This document shows, piece after piece, positions 51,016 through 58,317 of a DNA stretch of 64,000 bases; the stretch's first letter is position 1; each line of letters starts with the position of its first letter. Made by a program: the position numbers and the translations under genes. The notes beneath the pieces are model-generated. The model saw only the letters and a program-made list of their open reading frames with translations, searched no databases and was not told the origin of the DNA. The stretch lies in the NCBI RefSeq assembly GCF_030067815.1, contig NZ_CP125968.1, forward strand, positions 3,588,001 to 3,652,000, written 5' to 3'. Source of the DNA: Sporosarcina thermotolerans (lineage in GTDB: Bacteria; Bacillota; Bacilli; Bacillales_A; Planococcaceae).

Positions 51016-52305
51016 TTAAAACGGGTTATTCTTGGAATCTCCCAAAACATACACTTCAAATCCTGCTGCTTGCCATTTTTTTCGATCAATGCATTGCTTA
51101 GTATCAATAATGATCTTATTTTCCATTATACCGGCAATTTGGATTGGATCGAGATTCTTGAATTCATCGTGGCTTGTAAGGATGATAGCGGCTACTGCGC
51201 CTTGCAATGCTTCTTCCATATTTTGTGTTTGAACTTCAAGATTGTTCTTTTTAATATGTGGATCGAATGCTACTACATTCAATGCTTTCTTTTGAAGCTC
51301 CTCAACGACATCGATGGACGGACTTTCCCTCATGTCATCGATATTTCCTTTGAATGAAAGGCCAAGGGCCGCCACTTTTGCATAATGCGTTTCAATACCT
51401 TTTGCCTGGAGGATTGTTGTTAGTAGATTTGCTGTATAGGCAGGCATTCCATCATTCGTAGTACGTGATAGATTGATGATTTTTGCGATTTCCGGGTTTA
51501 ATTCAACAAGGAACCAAGGATCTACTGCGATGCAATGTCCGCCTACTCCTGGTCCTGGCTGATGGATATTGACGCGCGGGTGGAAGTTTGCAAGTCGGAT
51601 CGCTTCCCAAACGTTCACGCCGATTGTTGCGCATAGTTTTGCCAGTTCGTTTGCCAATGCGATATTGACGTCACGGTAAGTGTTCTCCATTACTTTCACG
51701 AGTTCTGCAGTTGTATCGTCTGTTTCATGCATTTGGCCTTTGACAAATGAACGGTATAATTCTGAAGTCATTTTAGCTGATTCTTCATTGATGCCTCCGA
51801 TGATGCGATCATTTGTGATCAGTTCTTCGAAAACGCGACCAGGAATTACCCGTTCAGGTGAATGGGAGACGAAGAGATCCGTGCCGATTTCGAGACCAGA
51901 CGGAATGAGTTCAGGAATGACGACATCTTGAACTGTTCTTGGTGGAACTGTTGACTCAAGAATGACAAGGTTTCCCTTTTCAATAAATGGAGCTATCGCT
52001 TTGGATGCGCTACGAATGTATTCAAGGTTCGCTGTTTTGTCTTCTCTGATCGGTGAAGGAACTGCAAGGATGAATACGTCTGCTTTTACCGGTGTAGTGG
52101 AAACAGTTAGTGAGTTCGAGTCGATTGCTGCGTCCAATCGTTCTTGAAGACCGTTTTCTTCTATATGAAGCTTTTTGTTTCGGATGCTTTCCACAACGCT
52201 TTCATTGACATCAACACCGTGTACTTTATGTCCGTGGTTCGCAAACATAACTGATGTTGGTAATCCGATGTATCCTAAACCGACGATGCAAATTGACTTT
52301 TTCAT
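51016..52305 (-). CDS. wecC: UDP-N-acetyl-D-mannosamine dehydrogenase
   Basis: A 429-aa NAD-dependent nucleotide-sugar 6-dehydrogenase giving UDP-ManNAc uronic acid. The cofactor loop is CIVGLGYIGLPTSVMFANHG at the N-terminus; FILAVPSPIREDKTANLEYI and VILESTVPPRT follow; LVKVMENTYRDVNIALANEL is the dimer helix; GPGVGGHCIAVDPWFLVE near residue 255 contains the catalytic Cys in the form typical of WecC-like ManNAc enzymes rather than UDP-glucose dehydrogenases. The C-terminal domain has LGLSFKGNIDDMRESPS. ManNAc uronate is a component of many secondary wall polymers, so the enzyme could supply the SLH ligand or capsule. It follows the TagA-like gene by 21 nt and precedes the S-layer gene. Confidence 0.88.
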   Translation of the reverse strand: MKKSICIVGLGYIGLPTSVMFANHGHKVHGVDVNESVVESIRNKKLHIEENGLQERLDAAIDSNSLTVSTTPVKADVFILAVPSPIREDKTANLEYIRSASKAIAPFIEKGNLVILESTVPPRTVQDVVIPELIPSGLEIGTDLFVSHSPERVIPGRVFEELITNDRIIGGINEESAKMTSELYRSFVKGQMHETDDTTAELVKVMENTYRDVNIALANELAKLCATIGVNVWEAIRLANFHPRVNIHQPGPGVGGHCIAVDPWFLVELNPEIAKIINLSRTTNDGMPAYTANLLTTILQAKGIETHYAKVAALGLSFKGNIDDMRESPSIDVVEELQKKALNVVAFDPHIKKNNLEVQTQNMEEALQGAVAAIILTSHDEFKNLDPIQIAGIMENKIIIDTKQCIDRKKWQAAGFEVYVLGDSKNNPF

Positions 52306-52326
52306 TTTAGTGACTCCTTACTTTTT

Positions 52327-53046
52327 TTAGTTTCTTCTATTAAATAGGATGTTCATGAGGAAGAGCGGCAAGTTCATTTGGCGCTTTATCCGTTTTGGAT
52401 CGCTCGCCAGTCTGTAAAGCCATTCGGTACCCGTATTTCTGAAGAGGGCTGGTGCCCGTTTGACTGTGCCAGAAAATACATCGAAGCTTCCACCGACCCC
52501 TTGAAATACTAAGACGTTCTTCAGGTTGTCCATGTTTCGTTTTATCCAAAGTTCTTGTTTTGGGCTACCGAGGGCGACGAAGATGATTTCAGCACCACTT
52601 TCATTTATGCGTAGGATGAGTGCAGCTTCATCCTGTTCGTACCCATCCGTGATTCCTGCAATGGTGATTCCGGGATTTTGTTGTTTTATATTTTCGGCGG
52701 CTTTTTGGACAACTTCATTCTTAGCACCATATAAATAGATGGGGTGATTTTCGTCTGCTGCGAATTTAAGCAGTCTTGCCATCATGTCGACGCCGGTTAC
52801 GCGGGAATGGATTTTTCCATTCTTCATCTTTGATGCAAGTAGTATACCTACACCGTCTGGTATTTGAAACGTTGACCCGTTAATAAGTTGCTTCACTTCG
52901 GGATTTTTTTGCGCGGCCATGACTTTTTCCGGGTTGACGGCGATGATTGTCGATTGTTGGCCCGCTGTCATCCGGGGTTTTATTTCGTTGATGATTCCTT
53001 CATATGTAAGTGGCGACACGTGGACGCCAAGGTAAGTTTCTTTCAT
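52327..53046 (-). CDS. tagA: WecG/TagA/CpsF family glycosyltransferase
   Basis: A 239-aa GT26 enzyme, probably adding ManNAc to GlcNAc-diphosphoundecaprenol in wall polymer synthesis. The start at 53046 has GAGGG upstream; the longer reading enters the intergenic region. Family motifs are VNPEKVMAAQKNPE near residue 40, IPDGVGILLASKMKNG with the catalytic Asp near 65, SRVTGVDMMARLL, IYLYGAKNEVVQKAAENI, VALGSPKQELWIKRN near 160 and FQGVGGSFDVFSGTVKRAP with TEWLYRLASDPKR. The protein is peripheral and membrane-bound through its C-terminus. Neighbouring genes for ManNAc uronate and the divergent csaB support a secondary cell-wall polymer role. Confidence 0.9.
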   Translation of the reverse strand: MKETYLGVHVSPLTYEGIINEIKPRMTAGQQSTIIAVNPEKVMAAQKNPEVKQLINGSTFQIPDGVGILLASKMKNGKIHSRVTGVDMMARLLKFAADENHPIYLYGAKNEVVQKAAENIKQQNPGITIAGITDGYEQDEAALILRINESGAEIIFVALGSPKQELWIKRNMDNLKNVLVFQGVGGSFDVFSGTVKRAPALFRNTGTEWLYRLASDPKRIKRQMNLPLFLMNILFNRRN

Positions 53047-53184
53047 GGACTGACCCTCGATTCGTTCGCTTTTAACTGTATAAGTATAGCAGAATCCCGT
53101 AGTGGTTGCATAGCAAACGGGAACGATGATATCATAAGTAATAATAAGCAATATACGACTTTGTTTGCATAAACTGTTGCTTTA

Positions 53185-53304
53185 CGTTCCAGGCGGACGC
53201 TTTCCGCGGGCACGGCTTCAGCCGCTTCCCTCGCTGCGCTCAGTCCAGGGTCTTCAGCTCGCGCTGTTCCCGCTGGAGTCGCCGCCTTACACTTCAAGCA
53301 ACGG
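53185..53304. repeat. Foldback repeat copy 1 (CAGGCGGACGCTTTCCG type)
   Basis: Begins CAGGCGGACGCTTTCCGCGG (53190) and ends GGAGTCGCCGCCTT, with imperfect inverted ends (GTTGCTTTACG and CACTTCAAGCAACGG). Copies 2 and 3 lie at 55752-55927 and 60398-60598. It fills most of the divergent gap between tagA and csaB. The type is common in Bacillaceae. Confidence 0.75.
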
Positions 53305-53393
53305 ATATTACTCTTCATTTAAGAGATGACGGCAACATTTTCGTTATGATTTCGTCACATATAAAAAGTCGACTTTAATTTATCTATAACTAT

Positions 53394-53424
53394 GCTTTCA
53401 CGGCTTCGTGGAAGCTTTTGTTTT
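53394..53424 (+). promoter_or_regulatory. Leader hairpin with T-run before csaB
   Basis: GCTTTCACG (53394-53402) pairs with CGTGGAAGC (53407-53415) with one G-T pair and a GCTT loop, followed by TTTTGTTTT and directly by the csaB ribosome site GAGGAGG. This has the shape of an intrinsic terminator inside the leader and could attenuate csaB; no antiterminator fold was worked out. Confidence 0.55.
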
Positions 53425-53438
53425 GAGGAGGATATGTA

Positions 53439-54560
53439 TTGAAAATAGTTATTTCGGGCTTTTATGGTCTTGGTAATACGGGTGATGAGGCCATTTTGAA
53501 AGCGATTGTTGATAATTTGCGTGCTGAGCTTGATAATCCGGATATTACGGTATTTTCGCTCTCTCCTGATAAGACTTCGAAGGAGCATGGAGTCGAATCG
53601 GTTTACCGTGGCTGGCGACATGAGAATAAGGAAAAGGTTGCTGCACTGCGTAAGGCGGATCTATTGATATCCGGTGGCGGCGGTTTGCTGCAGGATACAT
53701 ATCCGACGAAGTTTTTTATTTGGCCCGCTACCTTATTATTTGCTGATTGTTTTGTTGGCGAAGCTATGCGGAACCAAAGTCATGTTCTTTTCACAAGGAA
53801 TTGGCCCGGTTACGAGCCGTTGGGGCAAGTTCCTTATGCGAGCGCTTGCCAATAAGGCTGATTTCGTTACCGTAAGGGACGAGTATTCGAAAAAGTACCT
53901 TAAAAATTTGAAAGTGACAAAGCCTGAGACGGTTGTTACTGCTGATATCGTGTTCGCTTTCAAACCTACGGAAGATCATGTGGCATATGCTTCACTTGGT
54001 TTGAAAGGTGATGAGCGCTTAGTCGCGGTTGCCCCTCGTCCTTGGTTTGATCATGAAGATGAATATATCGAAAAGCTTGCATGGGTGTTGGACGAGCTGA
54101 TTGAACAGCGTGGTGTCTTGCCTGTTTTCGTTCCGATGGAGCCGCCTTATGATACGAATGTGTCGAAAAAAGTGATGGCGAAGATGAAGAATCCAAGTAA
54201 GACTCGTTTGTTAGGTGATTCATTTACACCGAATGAGTTCTATAACTTCATCTCGAAGACTGAATTGACGATTGCTTTACGCTTGCATGCATTGATATTT
54301 GCAGCGCTTTCGAATGTTCCGCACATCGGTTTGAGCTATGACCAGAAAGTCGAAAGCTTTTTGAAGCGCTCCGGAATGTGGGACCGCTCTTTCCCTCTTG
54401 GGGATTTCACGAAGAGGCGCTGCTTGAAAATGCGATTTACGTGCTTGACAATGGTGCAAAGACGAAAGAGATGATTGCGCCGAATGTTGACGAATTGCGC
54501 CGAGAAGCGTTGCGCAATGTCGATTTATTACGTGAGCGTTTTTTGAATGGAGGACGTTGA
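53439..54560 (+). CDS. csaB: Polysaccharide pyruvyl transferase CsaB (two frameshifts)
   Basis: Transfers pyruvate from phosphoenolpyruvate to the ManNAc of secondary wall polymer; the ketal-pyruvylated polymer is the ligand of SLH domains. The TTG start follows GAGGAGG by 7 nt. The N-terminus has VISGFYGLGNTGDEAILKAI; LLISGGGGLLQDTYPTKF, FFSQGIGPVTSRWG and TVRDEYSKKYL follow; the C-terminal half has KTELTIALRLHALIFAA and IGLSYDQKVESFL. One extra T in the T-run 53712-53717 and one missing base near 54402-54409 (expected GDFHEEALLENAIYVL) split the frame; corrected length is 373 aa. Every SLH protein in this window depends on this activity. It ends one base before the next gene. Confidence 0.92.
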
Positions 54561-54561
54561 A

Positions 54562-55740
54562 TTGAAAATATTATTAGCTACTGCATATGATTATCCCCAT
54601 TTAGGAGGATTATCAGTCCATTTGACAACATTGAAGTCTGGACTTGAGTCACGAGGACATTCTGTCGATATCGTTTCTTTTTCGGACGTACCTAAGTGGA
54701 AGCGTGATGGGATTGTCCGTGGACCGGCTTTTGTTTTGAATAAGATGAAGAAAGGTTCCGGGTATGTCTGGACGTTGAATCGACGGAGGGACGAGTTGGA
54801 GTCGTTGATAAAGGAGAAGGTTAAGGGCGGCGGTTATGATTTGATTAACGCGCAAGATGCTTATACGACGCTTGCCGCGCTTGAATCGGATGTACCTGTA
54901 GTCAGTACGGTTCATGGTTATTTGACTTTCGAAGGGATTTCGAAAGGTACTGTTCTTGAGGGGTCTGTTGAAGCGGACGAACTGATGGAAGCAGAGCGTC
55001 AGTCGTATAAGTCGACGCGCGAAGTGATTACGGTTGATACGCGGATTAAGGATTATATTGAGAAGGAAGCCGGCGTCGTTGGGAATATGATTAAGAATTT
55101 CATCGATGTTGAGACGTTTAAGCCTGAGGTAGAGCGTCGGGATGAATTCCGGGAGAAGTATGGCTTTGCGAAGGACGATATGATCTTCTTCGTTCCGCGT
55201 CGTTTGACTAAGAAGAATGGTGTTATTTATCCGATTTTGTCACTGCCTGCGGTTCTTGAAAAGTTCCCTAAGGCGCGAGTTGTGTTCGCGGGAACTGGTG
55301 AGATGAAGGATCAGATGGAAGCGAAGGCGAAGGAGCTTGGCATTTCGGATCGTGTTACGTTGGTTGGCGCGGTTGATCATTCGGATATCCTGGAGTATTA
55401 TGCATTGGCGAATGTTGCTCTTGTTCCGTCGATCTATTCAGCGGGTGTCGAGGAAGCGACGTCGATTTCTGCGCTTGAGGCGATGGGATCTGGTGCTCCT
55501 CTGATTGCTTGTGCGGTTGGTGGATTGAAGGAGATTGTCGAGCACGGCGTGGACGGTTTGCTTGTTGAGGAGCAAAATGTTGAGGATTTGTCTAATGCGA
55601 TGATTCGGTTGTTAGGGGATCCTGTTTATGCGCAGCAGTTGGCTGATGCGGCGCGGGCAAAGATTGTTGCGGATTATTCGCATTTTGCTGCTGCGGAGAA
55701 GTATGAGGGGATTTATTTGAAGGCGTTGGGTAAAAAGTAA
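54562..55740 (+). CDS. GT4 glycosyltransferase
   Basis: A 392-aa GT-B enzyme. The TTG at 54562 was chosen because GGAGG lies 8 nt before it; the in-frame ATG at 54547 sits inside that site. The acceptor domain begins ILLATAYDYPHLGGLSVHL; the donor domain has FFVPRRLTKKNGVIY, AGTGEMKDQMEAKAKELG and PSIYSAGVEEATSISALEAM, where the E-x7-E motif is modified by a GVEEATS insertion that is typical of a GT4 subgroup. It is translationally close to csaB, so it probably adds a sugar to the same wall polymer. A strong terminator lies at 55996-56028 after the repeat. Confidence 0.87.
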   Translation: MKILLATAYDYPHLGGLSVHLTTLKSGLESRGHSVDIVSFSDVPKWKRDGIVRGPAFVLNKMKKGSGYVWTLNRRRDELESLIKEKVKGGGYDLINAQDAYTTLAALESDVPVVSTVHGYLTFEGISKGTVLEGSVEADELMEAERQSYKSTREVITVDTRIKDYIEKEAGVVGNMIKNFIDVETFKPEVERRDEFREKYGFAKDDMIFFVPRRLTKKNGVIYPILSLPAVLEKFPKARVVFAGTGEMKDQMEAKAKELGISDRVTLVGAVDHSDILEYYALANVALVPSIYSAGVEEATSISALEAMGSGAPLIACAVGGLKEIVEHGVDGLLVEEQNVEDLSNAMIRLLGDPVYAQQLADAARAKIVADYSHFAAAEKYEGIYLKALGKK

Positions 55741-55751
55741 GTTATACGGTG

Positions 55752-55927
55752 TTGATTTGCACTACAGGCGGACGCTTTCCGTGGGGCGCGGGTGAGCCTC
55801 CTCGGAGGTGCTCCCAACGCTTCGCTTTTGGTCGCAAAAGCCGTTCTTCGTTACGGCTTTTCCTGCGGGGTCTCACCATTCGCGCTGAATCCCACAGGAG
55901 TCGCCGCCTTTCGCTTCAATCAACGGG
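55752..55927. repeat. Foldback repeat copy 2
   Basis: Ends match copy 1 (CAGGCGGACGCTTTCCGTGG ... GGAGTCGCCGCCTTTCG), with flanks GTTGATT and AATCAAC. The inner part contains a hairpin, AAAGCCGT-TCTTCGTT-ACGGCTTTT, shared with copy 3 but absent from copy 1. Confidence 0.75.
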
Positions 55928-55995
55928 TATGCTGGTGCATGCTATCCTGCTTTTTAAGTTAAGGGATTTTAAAGATTAGAGATAAAGATATTTAG

Positions 55996-56028
55996 TGCCC
56001 TCCAGCCCGGGTTGGGGGCATTTTTTTT
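55996..56028 (+). terminator. Terminator after the csaB-GT4 operon
   Basis: TGCCCTCCAGCCC pairs with GGGTTGGGGGCA (one mismatch), followed by eight T. A canonical intrinsic terminator on the plus strand. Confidence 0.9.
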
Positions 56029-56044
56029 GATTCAAGGGAGATGA

Positions 56045-56140
56045 TTTCCCCAAGGAGGTCGAAGATCTCCCATAGAATGCGTTGAAGTTCCCATGAAAGC
56101 ATTGCGAGTTCCCATAGAATGGCGGGGACTTCCCGTTATG
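56045..56140. repeat. 21-bp-period repeat array (TTCCCATAGAATG type)
   Basis: Five units at exact 21-bp steps: TCCC begins at 56047, 56068, 56089, 56110 and 56131. The best units read TCCCATAGAATGCG and TCCCATAGAATGG. The other half of each unit varies. Nothing coding was seen here. Confidence 0.8.
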
Positions 56141-56260
56141 TAGTAGGCTGGATGGAATAAGTGTGCCGTGGGAGTTTATGGTGCTCCCCTATTTCCCTAT
56201 CGCGCCTAATGGTATTGACAAATTAGGGTTTTTCGAAGGCGTTTTGCTGGATTTGGGGAG

Positions 56261-56350
56261 TTTATGCGTTTTTAGGGCGATTTATGCGTAAGTTTTGGTG
56301 TTTATGCGTGAATTGTAGAAATTATGCGTGACTAAGACCGTTTATGCGTA
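56261..56350. repeat. 20-bp-period repeat array B (TTATGCGTGA type)
   Basis: TTATGCG begins at 56262, 56282, 56302, 56322 and 56342, exactly 20 bp apart. The intervening 11-13 bases differ. Same type as arrays A and C; this one precedes the MurJ-like gene. Confidence 0.88.
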
Positions 56351-56419
56351 TTTGAGTGGAAATTTACATAAAGTGCTGCGTCTTTTGTGGGCGTTAGCGC
56401 GGGTTAGGTGGATGAGGTT

Positions 56420-57931
56420 ATGAGCAAATTGAAGAAGGCGGCTTTGTGGACGACGTTGCTTGCTCTTGTTTTGAAGGTGTCGGGCTTTATTCGTGAGTCG
56501 ATTGTTGCGAAGGAGTTTGGAGCGTCGCATGAGACGGATGCTTATGTTTTGGCGTTCGGGTTTATTACGCTGATGGTGGCGATGATTTCGACAGGCTTTA
56601 ATAATGTGTTTTTGCCGATGTATGTGAAGAGCCGTGCGGGTAATCCGGATCATAGTGACCGGAATGCGAATGCGCTTTTAAATTGGACGGTTTTATTATT
56701 CGTGATTGTGAGCTTGTTCGGATGGTTTTTTGCGGATTGGTTTGTACCGTTTATTTATCAGAAGGCAGTTTTTGAAACGAAGATGCTTGCTGTTGAGATG
56801 ACACGATTGTTTTTCGCGTTCATGACGATGATTGCGTTAAGTGGATTGCTTGATTCGTATTTGCAGTCGCGAAGGATTTTTGTTCCTTCACAAATGTCGA
56901 AGTTGTTGGCGACGTTGATGGCGGCAGTTTTTGCGATTCTTTTCAGTGATGTGTGGGGCATTTATTCGCTTGTTTACGGGTTTATTACCGGAACAGTGAT
57001 GGGTGTTATTGTGCAGGTTGTTGCACTTGCCCGCTCCGATTATAAGTGGCGACCGGTATTCAATATGGAAAAAACGTTTGCAAAGGCGTTTTTGGTACTG
57101 ATCATTCCATCGCTATTGAATTCGGTTGTCGGTCAGGTGAATATGTTTGTGAACCGATATTTTGCTTCTGGGACTGAGGAGGCAGCTGTTACATATTTGA
57201 ATTTCTCGTCGTTGATCGTAAGTATTCCGAATGCGATTTATGCTACGACGCTTGCCGCGATCATTTTTACGTTGATGAGCGAGCAGACGGAGCAGTTGGA
57301 TAAATTCAAGGATACTGTATTCCGCGGAATGGAGATTTCGTTGGTGACACTGCTGCCGATTGCAGTTGGATTGTTAGTCGTTGGGGATGCGGTTGTGTCA
57401 TTCATTTATGAACGAGGGAAATTTACGGCGGCTGATACTGCGAATACTTATGTCACGTTGCTGCTTTATTTGCCGATTATTGTGTTCCAGGGGATGCAGC
57501 TTATTTTGTCTAAATCGATGTATTCGAGGGGCAAGACGGCGGTTGTATTCCGGATTAGTGTGACAACGATTGCGGTGAATTTCTTCTTGAACTGGCTATT
57601 GGTCGATAAGTATGGGTATCCAGCACTTGCGATTTCAGCTTCGGTTGTCAGTGTTTATTATTTTACTGTCTCAATGATGGTAGTTTATAAGGATTTGGGG
57701 GCAGCCGAGTTGAAGCGTTTTGCGCGGATGAGTTCTCGTGTTGTGGGGCCTGCGGTTGTGATGGGGCTTGTTGTGTGGGGAGCGAAGGTTTTGTTGCATG
57801 CCGGGGATTGGTATTCGCTTTATCAGTTGGCAGTGCTTGTGCCGATTGGGGCGGTTGTTTATGCGGTGATGATCCGGGTTATGTATCGAGAAGGGTTTAA
57901 CCGATTTGTGGGGATGTTGAGGCGCGGGTAA
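56420..57931 (+). CDS. MurJ/MviN-like lipid-linked oligosaccharide flippase
   Basis: A 503-aa membrane protein of the MurJ family with about 14 hydrophobic segments. Key family features are KVSGFIRESIVAKEFGAS near residue 25 (an Arg in TM1), TDAYVLAFGF, FVNRYFASGTEEAAVTYL near 250, and ERGKFTAADTANTY near 335. Such proteins flip lipid II or polymer precursors. The ATG at 56420 was preferred to 56408 because GGTGGATGAGG precedes it; both are in frame. It stands alone, with phased repeat arrays on both sides (56045-56350, 57950-58262). Its target may be wall polymer or lipid II; the sequence cannot decide. Confidence 0.87.
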   Translation: MSKLKKAALWTTLLALVLKVSGFIRESIVAKEFGASHETDAYVLAFGFITLMVAMISTGFNNVFLPMYVKSRAGNPDHSDRNANALLNWTVLLFVIVSLFGWFFADWFVPFIYQKAVFETKMLAVEMTRLFFAFMTMIALSGLLDSYLQSRRIFVPSQMSKLLATLMAAVFAILFSDVWGIYSLVYGFITGTVMGVIVQVVALARSDYKWRPVFNMEKTFAKAFLVLIIPSLLNSVVGQVNMFVNRYFASGTEEAAVTYLNFSSLIVSIPNAIYATTLAAIIFTLMSEQTEQLDKFKDTVFRGMEISLVTLLPIAVGLLVVGDAVVSFIYERGKFTAADTANTYVTLLLYLPIIVFQGMQLILSKSMYSRGKTAVVFRISVTTIAVNFFLNWLLVDKYGYPALAISASVVSVYYFTVSMMVVYKDLGAAELKRFARMSSRVVGPAVVMGLVVWGAKVLLHAGDWYSLYQLAVLVPIGAVVYAVMIRVMYREGFNRFVGMLRRG

Positions 57932-57949
57932 GGCGAGGGTAAAGTTTCG

Positions 57950-58085
57950 GTTATGCGTGAATCCTGCGGTTTATGCGTGGGTGTTTGAGTTTATGCGTGA
58001 TTCGGCGGCTTTATGCGTGAGTTTTTGAGTTTATGCGTGATTCGGCGGCTTTATGCGTGAGTTTTGGGATTTATGCGTGATTCAA
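57950..58085. repeat. 20-bp-period repeat array C (TTATGCGTGA type)
   Basis: Seven perfect TTATGCGTG units at 57951, 57971, 57991, 58011, 58031, 58051 and 58071, each exactly 20 bp from the next. Two 40-bp composite units (TTCGGCGGCT followed by a GTTTT-type filler) alternate. It is the cleanest of the three arrays and lies directly after the MurJ-like gene. Confidence 0.92.
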
Positions 58086-58203
58086 GTTTATTCCGTCCGA
58101 TTTTCAATTTTGCTATGGACGTGGACAGTTTGCTTTACCTAAGCTTTTCCTACTCGCGATTAATGCATTTTACAATCTAAATGGTTTTAATTTTAGGGGC
58201 GAT

Positions 58204-58262
58204 TTCTTGGGCGTAGAGCTATGCTTCTTGAGCGCGTTACCACCATTCTTGAGCGCGTGTTA
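58204..58262. repeat. 21-bp-period repeat (TTCTTGAGCGCG type)
   Basis: Three units at exact 21-bp steps: TTCTTGGGCG at 58204, TTCTTGAGCGCGT at 58225 and 58246. The second half of each unit differs. No coding signal. Confidence 0.72.
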
Positions 58263-58284
58263 AAGGTTTATTTAATTGAAATAG

Positions 58285-58316
58285 AAAAAGTAGAGGGACT
58301 TGCCCTCTACTTTTTT
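58285..58316 (-). terminator. Terminator after the glucosaminidase-SLH gene
   Basis: AAAAGTAGAGGG pairs with CCCTCTACTTTT around a 5-nt loop; the minus-strand run ends TTTTTC. It is adjacent to the stop at 58318. Confidence 0.88.
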
Positions 58317-58317
58317 G

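Noticed and set aside
53185..53304. A small RNA gene in the foldback repeats
   Set aside because: The foldback is stable, but copies vary in length and the type is a common dispersed repeat; there is no promoter-terminator pair that would support a specific RNA.
53674..54474. csaB starting at the internal ATG 53674
   Set aside because: The first residues (MAAVCCRIHIRRS) are out of frame with the conserved GGGGLLQD region; the true N-terminus lies upstream with a strong ribosome site at 53425.
57950..58085. A CRISPR array in the TTATGCGTG repeats
   Set aside because: Units are 20 bp with only about 10 conserved bases; real CRISPR repeats are longer and spacers would be 25-40 bp. No cas genes are present.
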